This document shows, in pieces, positions 23,286-29,799 of a stretch of 29,799 nucleotides of DNA. Source of the stretch: Firmicutes bacterium UBA3941 (GTDB lineage Bacteria > Bacillota > Clostridia > Caldicoprobacterales > UBA3941); contig DGDX01000068.1 of assembly GCA_002385665.1 (NCBI GenBank), positions 7,668-37,466 on the forward strand, written 5' to 3'. The position numbers and the translations under genes were made by a program. Each line of letters begins with the position of its first letter. Within the stretch, counting starts at the first letter, position 1. Under the pieces are notes generated by a model, which was not told the origin of the DNA, ran no database searches, and saw only the letters and a list, made by a program, of their open reading frames with translations.

Positions 23286-25145
23286 ATGCAACGGTATATT
23301 TTGAGAAATAAAAACAGTATTACGTTAATCAGTGGTATTTTGATTGCGATTGGATTTTTGAGTAAATGGACCATGAGCAATATGACGGTGTTTACCTGGT
23401 CATTAATTGTGGCATCTGTTTTAGGCATAGCCCCTATTATCATCCAGGCATATCAGGCTTTAATGGTAAGGGTAGTGAGCATTGATGTCTTAGTTACAAT
23501 CGCAGTCCTTGGAGCATTTTTGATTCGAAACTATGAGGAATCAGCCATTGTTACCTTCCTATTCCTCTTCGGTGCCTTTTTAGAGCAGCGTACCCTGAAT
23601 AAGACCCGGTCAGCTATTAAGGAGTTAACGGAGATGGCCCCGGAAAGTGCACTAAAGCAGATGGAAGATGGAGAATTCGCAGAGGTTGAAGTGGACGAAG
23701 TGGATGTAGGAGATATTCTTCTGGTTAAGACCGGCGCCAAGGTACCTGTGGATGGTACGGTTATATCCGGTGAGGGTAGTATCAATGAGGCGAGCATCAC
23801 AGGAGAGTCCATACCCGTTGTCAAGGAAGAGGGTTCCAATGTATACGCGGGTACGATCCTGGATAACGGTACTATACAGATTGTGGCCGATCGCGTGGGC
23901 GAGGACACAACCTTTGGTAAGATCATTGAGCTGGTAGAGGAAGCGCAGGATTCAAAATCCGAGACAGAACGCTTTATAGATCGCTTTTCCAAGTACTATA
24001 CACCGGCAGTTCTTGTCTTGTCCTTTATAGTATGGCTGTTCTCCCGAAATGTTGAGTTGGCAATAACCATTCTGGTCCTGGGCTGTCCCGGAGCTCTGGT
24101 AATCGGTGTTCCGGTATCCAATGTGGCGGGCATTGGAAACGGGGCACGAAATGGAGTACTGCTAAAGGGTAGCGAAGTAATTAGGGATTTTAGCAGGTTG
24201 GATACCATGGTATTCGATAAGACTGGGACGTTGACTGTAGGGAATCCATCGGTCTCAGAATCGGTCTATTATGGAGACAATATCCAGGAGGCCATGGGCT
24301 ATCTGGCAAGTGTTGAACGTGAATCGGATCATCCTTTAGCGAAAGCGGTACTGGAGGAGATCGGGGAAACCACATTCTCACCGGTTGAAAACACAGAAGT
24401 AATAAAAGGTGGAGGTATTACAGCCAAGGTCAACGGTCACAGAGTAGCTGTGGGAAATGTCGCCCTGATGGAGCAGGAAAATGTTGAGCTAAATGAAGAA
24501 GCCAGGGCTGATATAGAGCGTTTGGTAAAGGGTGGCAACTCCCTTGTATTAACTTCGATTGACGGAGAACTTAAAATACTGATGGGAGTTCGCGATCAGA
24601 TACGTCCAGGTGTTAAGGAGGACCTGCAAAGGCTAAAGAGGCTGGGGGTCAAGAATCTGGTTATGCTTTCAGGCGATAACCAGGGAACCGTTGAAGTGGT
24701 CAGCCGTGAATTGGGCCTGACCGAAGCCCATGGGAACATGCTGCCGGAAGATAAATCAGCCTATGTGAAGCAGCTGATTGAGGAAGGGCAAATAGTTGCC
24801 TTCATTGGAGATGGTGTCAACGACAGCCCTTCACTGGCACTGGCCAATATCGGCATAGCCATGGGAGGCGGTACTGACGTAGCTATTGAAACTTCGGATG
24901 TTGTTCTGATGAACTCAGATTTCAGCCGCCTACCCCATGCCCTTGGATTAACGAAGGCTACAGCCAGAAATATGAAGCAAAACATAGCCATCGCCCTGGG
25001 TGTAGTATTAGTCCTGTTAGCAGGTGTGTTATTTAGCGAATGGGTGAGTATGTCAGTTGGAATGTTGGTTCACGAAGCCAGCATATTAGTAGTTATATTA
25101 AATGGTATGAGATTATTGCGTTACGGCCTAAGGAGAAACAGCTAA
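23286..25145 (+). CDS. P1B-type heavy-metal-translocating ATPase with CPG motif
   Basis: The 619-residue integral membrane pump exports a metal ion using ATP. It has about eight membrane segments, an actuator domain (SITGES), the phosphorylation motif DKTGT (Asp311), the nucleotide-site HP of SDHPLAKAV, and GDGVND (Asp509, Asp513). The membrane metal site is CPGALVIG (Cys267) instead of CPC or SPC, and there is no N-terminal metal-binding (HMA) domain. This variant lies in a less studied subgroup, so the ion is uncertain (iron, zinc and cadmium are possible). AAGGAAG precedes the ATG. The gap to the RIC-like gene is 63 bases; the two are probably one operon. Confidence 0.92.
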   Translation: MQRYILRNKNSITLISGILIAIGFLSKWTMSNMTVFTWSLIVASVLGIAPIIIQAYQALMVRVVSIDVLVTIAVLGAFLIRNYEESAIVTFLFLFGAFLEQRTLNKTRSAIKELTEMAPESALKQMEDGEFAEVEVDEVDVGDILLVKTGAKVPVDGTVISGEGSINEASITGESIPVVKEEGSNVYAGTILDNGTIQIVADRVGEDTTFGKIIELVEEAQDSKSETERFIDRFSKYYTPAVLVLSFIVWLFSRNVELAITILVLGCPGALVIGVPVSNVAGIGNGARNGVLLKGSEVIRDFSRLDTMVFDKTGTLTVGNPSVSESVYYGDNIQEAMGYLASVERESDHPLAKAVLEEIGETTFSPVENTEVIKGGGITAKVNGHRVAVGNVALMEQENVELNEEARADIERLVKGGNSLVLTSIDGELKILMGVRDQIRPGVKEDLQRLKRLGVKNLVMLSGDNQGTVEVVSRELGLTEAHGNMLPEDKSAYVKQLIEEGQIVAFIGDGVNDSPSLALANIGIAMGGGTDVAIETSDVVLMNSDFSRLPHALGLTKATARNMKQNIAIALGVVLVLLAGVLFSEWVSMSVGMLVHEASILVVILNGMRLLRYGLRRNS

Positions 25146-25177
25146 AGAGTACGGTTGATCGGGTTATAATCTCCGGT

Positions 25178-25206
25178 TTGACAATGGGCGATCCTTAAAA
25201 TATTAT
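25178..25206 (+). promoter_or_regulatory. Promoter for the GH42 beta-galactosidase
   Basis: Perfect -35 TTGACA (25178-25183), a 17-base spacer and -10 TATTAT (25201-25206, five of six). The start would be near 25213, giving a leader of about 53 nt before the ATG at 25266. Confidence 0.7.
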
Positions 25207-25265
25207 ATACGTATCAGTAAAAACAGCTGCTATATATAGAACAAATAACTTAAGGGAGGCCTATT

Positions 25266-27284
25266 ATGGGTAAGAAAACGGGGAAGATGTTTAAAAGAAT
25301 CCTTTACGGCGGGGATTATAACCCCAACCAATGGCCCAGGGAAATCTGGGAAGAGGATATGCGTATCTTTAGGAAAGCACATATAAACAGTGCAAGCATC
25401 AATATCTTTTCCTGGGCAAAGATTCAACCATCAGAGGAAACCTATTATTTTGACGAGCTGGATGATATCGTCGAGATGCTAAGCAAGGAAGGATACGATA
25501 TCGTCATGGCCACATCAACGGCAGCACTGCCTGCCTGGATGGTAAAGCGCTATCCCGAAGTGACTCGTACGGATTACTATGGACGCAAGCATAAGTTTGG
25601 GCAGCGTCATAATGCCTGTCCCAATAGCCTGGTCTATCAGAAGTATGCCAAGGCCCTGGCCGAAGAGCTGGCAAAACGCTATGGTAAGAATAAGAATATC
25701 GTTTGCTGGCATGTAAACAATGAATATGGCGGAGAATGCTATTGTGAAAATTGCGAGAAAGCATTTCGAGTTTGGCTAAGAAAGAAGTATAAGACCATTG
25801 AGGCCTTAAACAAGGCATGGAACATGGAGTTTTGGGGTCATACCATCTACGATTGGGACGAGATTGTATTGCCAAATGCCTTAAGCGAAGGGATCGGGGA
25901 GGATAAGACGGCCTTTGCCGGAATCTCCATTGATTACCGCCGCTTTAATTCCGATAGCCTGCTGGAGAATTTTAAGATGGAACGGGATGCTATCCGCAAA
26001 TATGATCCCGATACCCCAATCACCAACAATCTAATGGGTACATATAAGGGTTTGGATTATTTTAAGTGGGCAAAGGAAATGGACATAGTATCATGGGACA
26101 ACTATCCTGCCTATGATACCCCATGGAGCATGACGGCCATGCGGCATGACCTGATGAGAGGGCTTAAGGGTCAGCCCTTCATGCTTATGGAACAAACGCC
26201 CAGTCAACAAAACTGGCAGCCCTATAACTCCCTTAAGAGGCCCGGCCAAATGAGAGCCCAAAGCTACCAGACCATAGCTCATGGATCGGATACCATCCAA
26301 TTTTTCCAACTCCGACGTTCTGTCGGTGCCTGTGAAAAGTTCCACGGTGCGGTCATAGCCCATGTTGGCCATGAAAATACCCGGGTCTTCAGAGAAGTGG
26401 CCCAGCTGGGTAAGGAATTAAAAGAGCTGGATTGTATTTTAGGTTCAGACAATCCGTCTAAAGTCGGAATAATCTTTGACTGGGATAACTACTGGGCACT
26501 GGAATACACCAGCGGTCCCCATAAGGACCTTAAGTATGTAGACCAAATCCATAGTTATTATCGCTACTTCTATGATAAGAATATCCCAGTGGATATGATC
26601 CCTATAGATGCGGATTTCAGTAAATACGATGTAGTTGTGGCGCCTGTTCTCTATATGGTAAAGGAAGGAGTCGGGGAAGCCTTAGAGGAATATGTGAAAA
26701 AGGGAGGAACCCTGGTAACCAGCTTTATGAGCGGTATTGTGGATCAATCCGACAACGTTCACCTTGGAGGTTATCCAGGTCCTCTCCGCAGGATGGCTGG
26801 CATCTGGGTAGAGGAGATAGATGCCTTAGCTCCGGAACAGCATAACACTGTGGTCTTTACCGATGGAAGCGAGTATACCTGTCGGATGCTCTGCGATTTA
26901 ATGCACCTGGAAGGGGCCGAGAGTTTGGCCAATTACTCCAGTGATTTCTATGCCGGCACCCCCGTAGTAACCAGAAATGAATTTGGCAAGGGCAGGGTAT
27001 ACTATATAGGTACGGAATTGGAGGATAGAGCCTTGGATAAGGTCCTGGATCAGGTAACGGCGGAGGCCAATGTCTCTTCCGTTATAGACGAGCCTACCAA
27101 GTTGGAAGTTACCTATAGGGAGTCAGAAAAAGAGAGGTTGTACTTTATTATAAATTTTGTGAAAGATGAGCAACCACTGCCCAAATGCTTCGTAGGGAAA
27201 AGGGATCTGTTGTCCGGTGACGAACTGGGGGATGATACCATATTGAAGCAATACGATGTAATCCTGGTATCCATACCTAAATAA
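25266..27284 (+). CDS. GH42 family beta-galactosidase
   Basis: Family 42 retaining glycosidases cleave beta-galactosides; many are intracellular and act on imported oligosaccharides. The 672-residue protein is of normal length and has three parts: a catalytic TIM barrel (1-390), a trimerisation domain (about 395-600) and a C-terminal beta domain. The acid/base is Glu153 in VNNEYGG and the nucleophile is Glu309 in LMEQTPS. The family zinc site is visible as Cys118 (HNACPN), Cys158, Cys160 and Cys163 (ECYCENC). There is no signal peptide. GGGAGG lies six bases before the ATG and a near-consensus promoter precedes it. The gene seems to be transcribed alone, ending at the hairpin at 27354. Confidence 0.94.
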   Translation: MGKKTGKMFKRILYGGDYNPNQWPREIWEEDMRIFRKAHINSASINIFSWAKIQPSEETYYFDELDDIVEMLSKEGYDIVMATSTAALPAWMVKRYPEVTRTDYYGRKHKFGQRHNACPNSLVYQKYAKALAEELAKRYGKNKNIVCWHVNNEYGGECYCENCEKAFRVWLRKKYKTIEALNKAWNMEFWGHTIYDWDEIVLPNALSEGIGEDKTAFAGISIDYRRFNSDSLLENFKMERDAIRKYDPDTPITNNLMGTYKGLDYFKWAKEMDIVSWDNYPAYDTPWSMTAMRHDLMRGLKGQPFMLMEQTPSQQNWQPYNSLKRPGQMRAQSYQTIAHGSDTIQFFQLRRSVGACEKFHGAVIAHVGHENTRVFREVAQLGKELKELDCILGSDNPSKVGIIFDWDNYWALEYTSGPHKDLKYVDQIHSYYRYFYDKNIPVDMIPIDADFSKYDVVVAPVLYMVKEGVGEALEEYVKKGGTLVTSFMSGIVDQSDNVHLGGYPGPLRRMAGIWVEEIDALAPEQHNTVVFTDGSEYTCRMLCDLMHLEGAESLANYSSDFYAGTPVVTRNEFGKGRVYYIGTELEDRALDKVLDQVTAEANVSSVIDEPTKLEVTYRESEKERLYFIINFVKDEQPLPKCFVGKRDLLSGDELGDDTILKQYDVILVSIPK

Positions 27285-27353
27285 AGGGAATAAAATAATG
27301 GATCTACAGATAATTTGACTTAATGCAGTTAATCCAAGAATAGACTACTAAAC

Positions 27354-27388
27354 ATAAGCCCTTCCATAGGAACGGAGGGGCTTATTTT
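27354..27388 (+). terminator. Rho-independent terminator after the GH42 gene
   Basis: A 12-bp stem ATAAGCCCTTCC (27354-27365) / GGAGGGGCTTAT (27374-27385) with one G-U pair and an 8-nt loop is followed by a short T run (27385-27388). It lies about 70 bases after the stop codon and is the clearest intrinsic terminator in the window. Confidence 0.85.
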
Positions 27389-27411
27389 CTGTTGTACGCA
27401 CTTTGCCTATA

Positions 27412-27434
27412 AATGCAAATTTAAATATTGCATT
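27412..27434. repeat. 7-bp inverted repeat AATGCAA/TTGCATT
   Basis: Arms at 27412-27418 and 27428-27434 around an AT-rich nine-base centre, about 65 bases before the membrane protein start. It could be an operator for that gene; evidence is weak. Confidence 0.3.
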
Positions 27435-27499
27435 CTGCCAATGTCCTCTACTTTTCAGGAATACATTCATTTGTCATACCATATAACTTTTAGAAGGGT

Positions 27500-27970
27500 A
27501 TGTTTTATATCCCATACAAATTGAAGGAAAGGTGCAGTGCAAAACATATGGATGGACGAAGAATAAATCTCAAATGGAAGAGGGTAGGGGTGTATCTATC
27601 AATCCTAATCTTCGGGATTGTAGTGGGGATAACGATAATAAGCATTAATATCTTAAAGAGCAATCGCCATAGAACTATGCTTTATGAGGATTTAATGAAC
27701 TATGCAAAAAACGGGTTAAAGACAACGAATGAGGAGACAGAAGTAGGGCCCGATAGCATCTCCAATATGATATTGGATTATGTCAAAGTGGATATCATAG
27801 AAGCAGACGAAAATAGATGTATCATGGAAATAACTGCCCCAAATTGTGGGCAGATTTGTCGGGAGATTGTAGATTCAGCCAAGGAATGGGATAGGAAAGA
27901 CTTTGCGCCTTCTAAGGAGTACTTTATTTTGGGAAACAAGCTGGATAGAAGACGAACAAAACAGGCATGA
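27500..27970 (+). CDS. Hypothetical membrane-anchored protein, 5' part of a frameshifted gene
   Basis: This is the first part of an uncharacterised gene. It has one membrane segment (about residues 29-52, LSILIFGIVVGITIISI) after a basic N-terminus, then an acidic, presumably external domain with VKVDIIEADENRCIMEITAPN. I recognise no family. ATG at 27500 has a GAAGGG that ends only one base before it, too close. An in-frame ATG at 27548 lies about 15 bases after AAGGAAAGG, so the true start is uncertain. At 27927-27930 the T4 run has one T too many for the frame: removing it links KEYFI directly to WETSWIEDEQ of the next frame. Confidence 0.6.
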   Translation: MFYIPYKLKERCSAKHMDGRRINLKWKRVGVYLSILIFGIVVGITIISINILKSNRHRTMLYEDLMNYAKNGLKTTNEETEVGPDSISNMILDYVKVDIIEADENRCIMEITAPNCGQICREIVDSAKEWDRKDFAPSKEYFILGNKLDRRRTKQA

Positions 27971-28175
27971 ATTTTGTGTAGGAGATGAGGAGGTGGATAT
28001 TGAGACATATGCAAAGGACCTACAAAGCTTTGTCAATACCTATGAAAGGATGGATGAGGCCAGAAAATATCAAGATGTAAGTTTCATCTCCAATTGGGGA
28101 GACTTCTATATAGGCAGGGAAAGGTTCATAGAAGCCCTGTGTGACTATATCGAGTTTGAGCTACAGCAATCATAG
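27903..28175 (+). CDS. Hypothetical membrane-anchored protein, 3' part of a frameshifted gene
   Basis: The useful part begins near 27930 (WETSWIEDEQNRHEFCVGDEE) and reads to the stop at 28175. The protein is acidic with a helical region (YAKDLQSFVNTYERM) and ends in FIEALCDYIEFELQQS. The TTG at 27903 is an artefact of the reading frame and not a likely start. Joined to the 27500 piece, the protein would have about 225 residues. Function unknown; no neighbours explain it. Confidence 0.55.
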   Translation: MRLLRSTLFWETSWIEDEQNRHEFCVGDEEVDIETYAKDLQSFVNTYERMDEARKYQDVSFISNWGDFYIGRERFIEALCDYIEFELQQS

Positions 28176-28199
28176 GGTTTGCAAATTCTTGCAAACCCT
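28174..28199 (+). terminator. Hairpin overlapping the stop codon of the hypothetical gene
   Basis: Perfect 11-bp arms AGGGTTTGCAA (28174-28184) and TTGCAAACCCT (28189-28199) with a four-base loop, followed by TATCTTTG. A compact terminator placed right at the TAG. Confidence 0.7.
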
Positions 28200-28280
28200 T
28201 ATCTTTGACGGAGAGTTGATACTATTAGTAGATAGCCTTCAGAAATTGTCGTCATTTATAGTTACTGTAAGAAATTGAAT

Positions 28281-28856
28281 TTATGATAATTTATCAATTG
28301 CATCTTTTGCAGATTTCTTAAGATTTGTATCCTGTGTTATATTAACAACCTGCTGAAAGTCTTTTTTAGCCTCATCAACCTTGTTTAGATTCAGATAAGC
28401 TACTCCTCTGTTAAACAGGGAGTAGTCCTTTAGATAATTTAAATCTGCAGATGAGGTATAATGGGTTATTGCTTTTTTAAACTGCTTTTTGTCCAAATAA
28501 ATACTTGCCAGATGATAGTGACATTCACCCAACATTATACCCGCATTGATGCATTTTTCAAAATAAGTTATAGCATCATTATAGTTTTTAGTATTAAAGT
28601 ATGACAATGCCAAATAGATCCACGAATCGGAATTATCAGGATAAGCATCTACATATAGCTCCAGATCTGAAATGGATTCTTCATATTGCTCCAGCATATA
28701 ATAGGACAGTCCTCTTTGAAATGCCGATAATTCAGGCTGATAGGATAGCTCAATTGATCTGGAGAAGTCGTTTACGGCCTCCTTGTAGTTTTCCAATTGA
28801 ATATGAGAGACTCCTCTGTTGAAATAAACCTCCCCATTATCATGGGATGTCTTCAA
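28281..28856 (-). CDS. TPR repeat protein, 3' part of a frameshifted gene
   Basis: This part consists of about five tetratricopeptide repeats, recognised by recurrent GxxYxxxxxYxxA patterns such as NRGVSHIQLENYKEAVNDF, YLALSYFNTKNYNDAITYF and LASIYLDKKQFKKAITHY. TPR helices form a scaffold for protein contacts. The TTG at 28856 is not a real start: restoring one T to the T3 run (28855-28857) joins SYSNI of the upstream piece to LKTSHDNGEVYFNRG here. The function and partner are unknown. Confidence 0.75.
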   Translation of the reverse strand: MKTSHDNGEVYFNRGVSHIQLENYKEAVNDFSRSIELSYQPELSAFQRGLSYYMLEQYEESISDLELYVDAYPDNSDSWIYLALSYFNTKNYNDAITYFEKCINAGIMLGECHYHLASIYLDKKQFKKAITHYTSSADLNYLKDYSLFNRGVAYLNLNKVDEAKKDFQQVVNITQDTNLKKSAKDAIDKLS

Positions 28857-29629
28857 ATATTTGAGTAACTTTCAACTGCACTGTCAAACATCTTCAATTC
28901 AAATGAGCAGTTGCCTAATGCCAGATAAACGTTCTCCCTGTCAGTTATATCCGACAGGTAATCAAGGGCGGTATTATAAAATTCAATGGCTTTATCATAC
29001 TCTCCTTTAATTGAATGCACATCTCCCGCCAGGGAGTAAAAGGTGCCATTTTCAGGCTCCAGTTCAATGAGAGTGTAGATGTCATTGAGTGCATAATCAT
29101 AGTTCTCCTGGTTAAGATGAATATTAAACCTAATAAGCAGTACTTCGCCGTTATTGGGATTATGTTGCAAGGCTTTATCATAATCCTTTAATGCATTATC
29201 ATAATCCTTGCCCTCATAATAGAGATGGCCCCTTAATTCATATATTTCAATCAAGGTGGGATCCAATGAAAGTGCATGGGTATAATCCTGTATGGCCAGG
29301 TCATAATTGTTGGCGGTTACATGTATGTTTCCCCTTAGCAAGTATAATTGACCAACGTTTTCTGCCAACTGGATGGCTTTGTCTATATCGTCTAGGGCGC
29401 CTTGAATGTTACCATTCAGCAATTTTTCTGTACTGCTTTGCATTAACTCTTGAACATCTTGATCCATTAAACCCTGGGAAGCGGATTCTACAGGGCCTGC
29501 ATCATTTTTGAAGAGGCGTATATTTAGTAAACCTCCCAGAAGCATGTATAGAACAAATATGGCAGCAACCATAATTGCGAGACCGCGTTTTCTCTTTTTA
29601 AGGCCTTCAAAAACAGCTGAAATGTTCAT
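28853..29629 (-). CDS. Membrane-anchored TPR protein, 5' part of a frameshifted gene
   Basis: The 258-residue piece begins with a basic N-terminus and a membrane segment (about 16-36, IMVAAIFVLYMLLGGLL), a short linker, then five or six TPR units (LYLLRGNIHVTANNYDLAIQ, YELRGHLYYEGKDYDNALKD, FYSLAGDVHSIKGEYDKAIE are typical). It stops in mid-repeat after SYSNI. Together with 28856-28281 the intact protein would have about 449 residues and eleven or so repeats, facing outward from the membrane. GGAGG lies seven bases before the ATG at 29629. No clear partner gene is present. Confidence 0.78.
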   Translation of the reverse strand: MNISAVFEGLKKRKRGLAIMVAAIFVLYMLLGGLLNIRLFKNDAGPVESASQGLMDQDVQELMQSSTEKLLNGNIQGALDDIDKAIQLAENVGQLYLLRGNIHVTANNYDLAIQDYTHALSLDPTLIEIYELRGHLYYEGKDYDNALKDYDKALQHNPNNGEVLLIRFNIHLNQENYDYALNDIYTLIELEPENGTFYSLAGDVHSIKGEYDKAIEFYNTALDYLSDITDRENVYLALGNCSFELKMFDSAVESYSNI

Positions 29630-29762
29630 ACCAATGCCTCCATAGCCAAGCTAAAGTTGTTCCCTAACCCTGGCTGCTGTAATGAACTGTTGATATACGT
29701 ATACTATAAGAATCTTTAACTAACTGATTAAGTCCGTATAATGGTGTAAAAAGAGAAATAAT

Positions 29763-29778
29763 TTGAGCCAAGGCTCAA
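29763..29778. promoter_or_regulatory. Palindrome TTGAGCC-AA-GGCTCAA upstream of the TPR gene
   Basis: A perfect 7-bp palindrome with a two-base centre, about 135 bases before the minus-strand ATG at 29629. It may be an operator site or the hairpin of an element continuing beyond the window. Nothing else was recognised in 29630-29799. Confidence 0.35.
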
Positions 29779-29799
29779 CCTCGGTTAGAATATAGTTAC

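Noticed and set aside
1..29799. Search for CRISPR arrays, tRNA or rRNA genes and transposases
   Set aside because: No regularly spaced direct repeats, cloverleaf-like segments or transposase motifs were recognised by eye.

Overview
The window looks like chromosomal DNA of a moderately AT-rich, low-GC Gram-positive anaerobe of the Clostridia type. The reasons are strong AGGAGG-type ribosome binding sites before most genes, the MEP isoprenoid genes ispH-ispG, a VanY-type peptidase, a membrane-bound LuxR-type regulator, and a Cys-type sulfatase that would need an anaerobic maturase. No RNA genes, CRISPR arrays, transposases or phage genes were seen.

Layout: (1) 1-1516, the 3' end of ispH overlapping a complete ispG, ending at a hairpin that also serves the convergent aldo/keto reductase at 1769-2710. 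(2) 2711-5594, a 5'-truncated PAS-GGDEF-EAL protein and a VanY-like D,D-carboxypeptidase with its own promoter. (3) 5956-9337, a sulfatase, a hydroxypyruvate-isomerase-like TIM barrel and a Gfo/Idh/MocA dehydrogenase. The first two genes have similar leader sequences. (4) 9370-10721 (minus), a membrane-anchored LuxR-type regulator broken by one frameshift. (5) 11138-13240 (minus), a TIM-barrel isomerase/epimerase followed by a Gfo/Idh/MocA dehydrogenase. (6) 13706-19392 (plus, divergent from 5), an operon of Gfo/Idh/MocA dehydrogenase, NagB-like deaminase, beta-lactamase-fold serine hydrolase and a GHL6/GH42-middle-domain glycosidase-like protein. (7) 19725-22526, an aldo/keto reductase, a metallo-beta-lactamase-fold hydrolase and a lipoprotein polysaccharide deacetylase. 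(8) 22608-25145, an FNR/CRP-family (HcpR-like) operator, a shortened YtfE/RIC-like protein and a P1B-type metal ATPase with a CPG instead of a CPC motif. (9) 25266-27284, a GH42 beta-galactosidase with a near-consensus promoter. (10) 27500-29629, a frameshifted membrane-anchored hypothetical gene and a frameshifted TPR protein.

Regions 3, 5, 6 and 9 look like an accessory carbohydrate catabolic island: sulfate removal, glycosidic cleavage, sugar oxidation (three Gfo/Idh/MocA proteins), isomerisation (two TIM barrels) and amino-sugar deamination. None of the enzymes in regions 3, 5, 6 and 9 shows an export signal, so processing of imported oligosaccharides in the cytoplasm is inferred. No transporter is present in the window and the substrate is unknown. 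Pairing of Gfo/Idh/MocA dehydrogenases with TIM-barrel isomerase-like proteins recalls oxidation-then-elimination deglycosylation systems; this is a hypothesis only.

Three genes are each split by what looks like a single-base change in a short T run. That may be real decay or consensus sequencing error.
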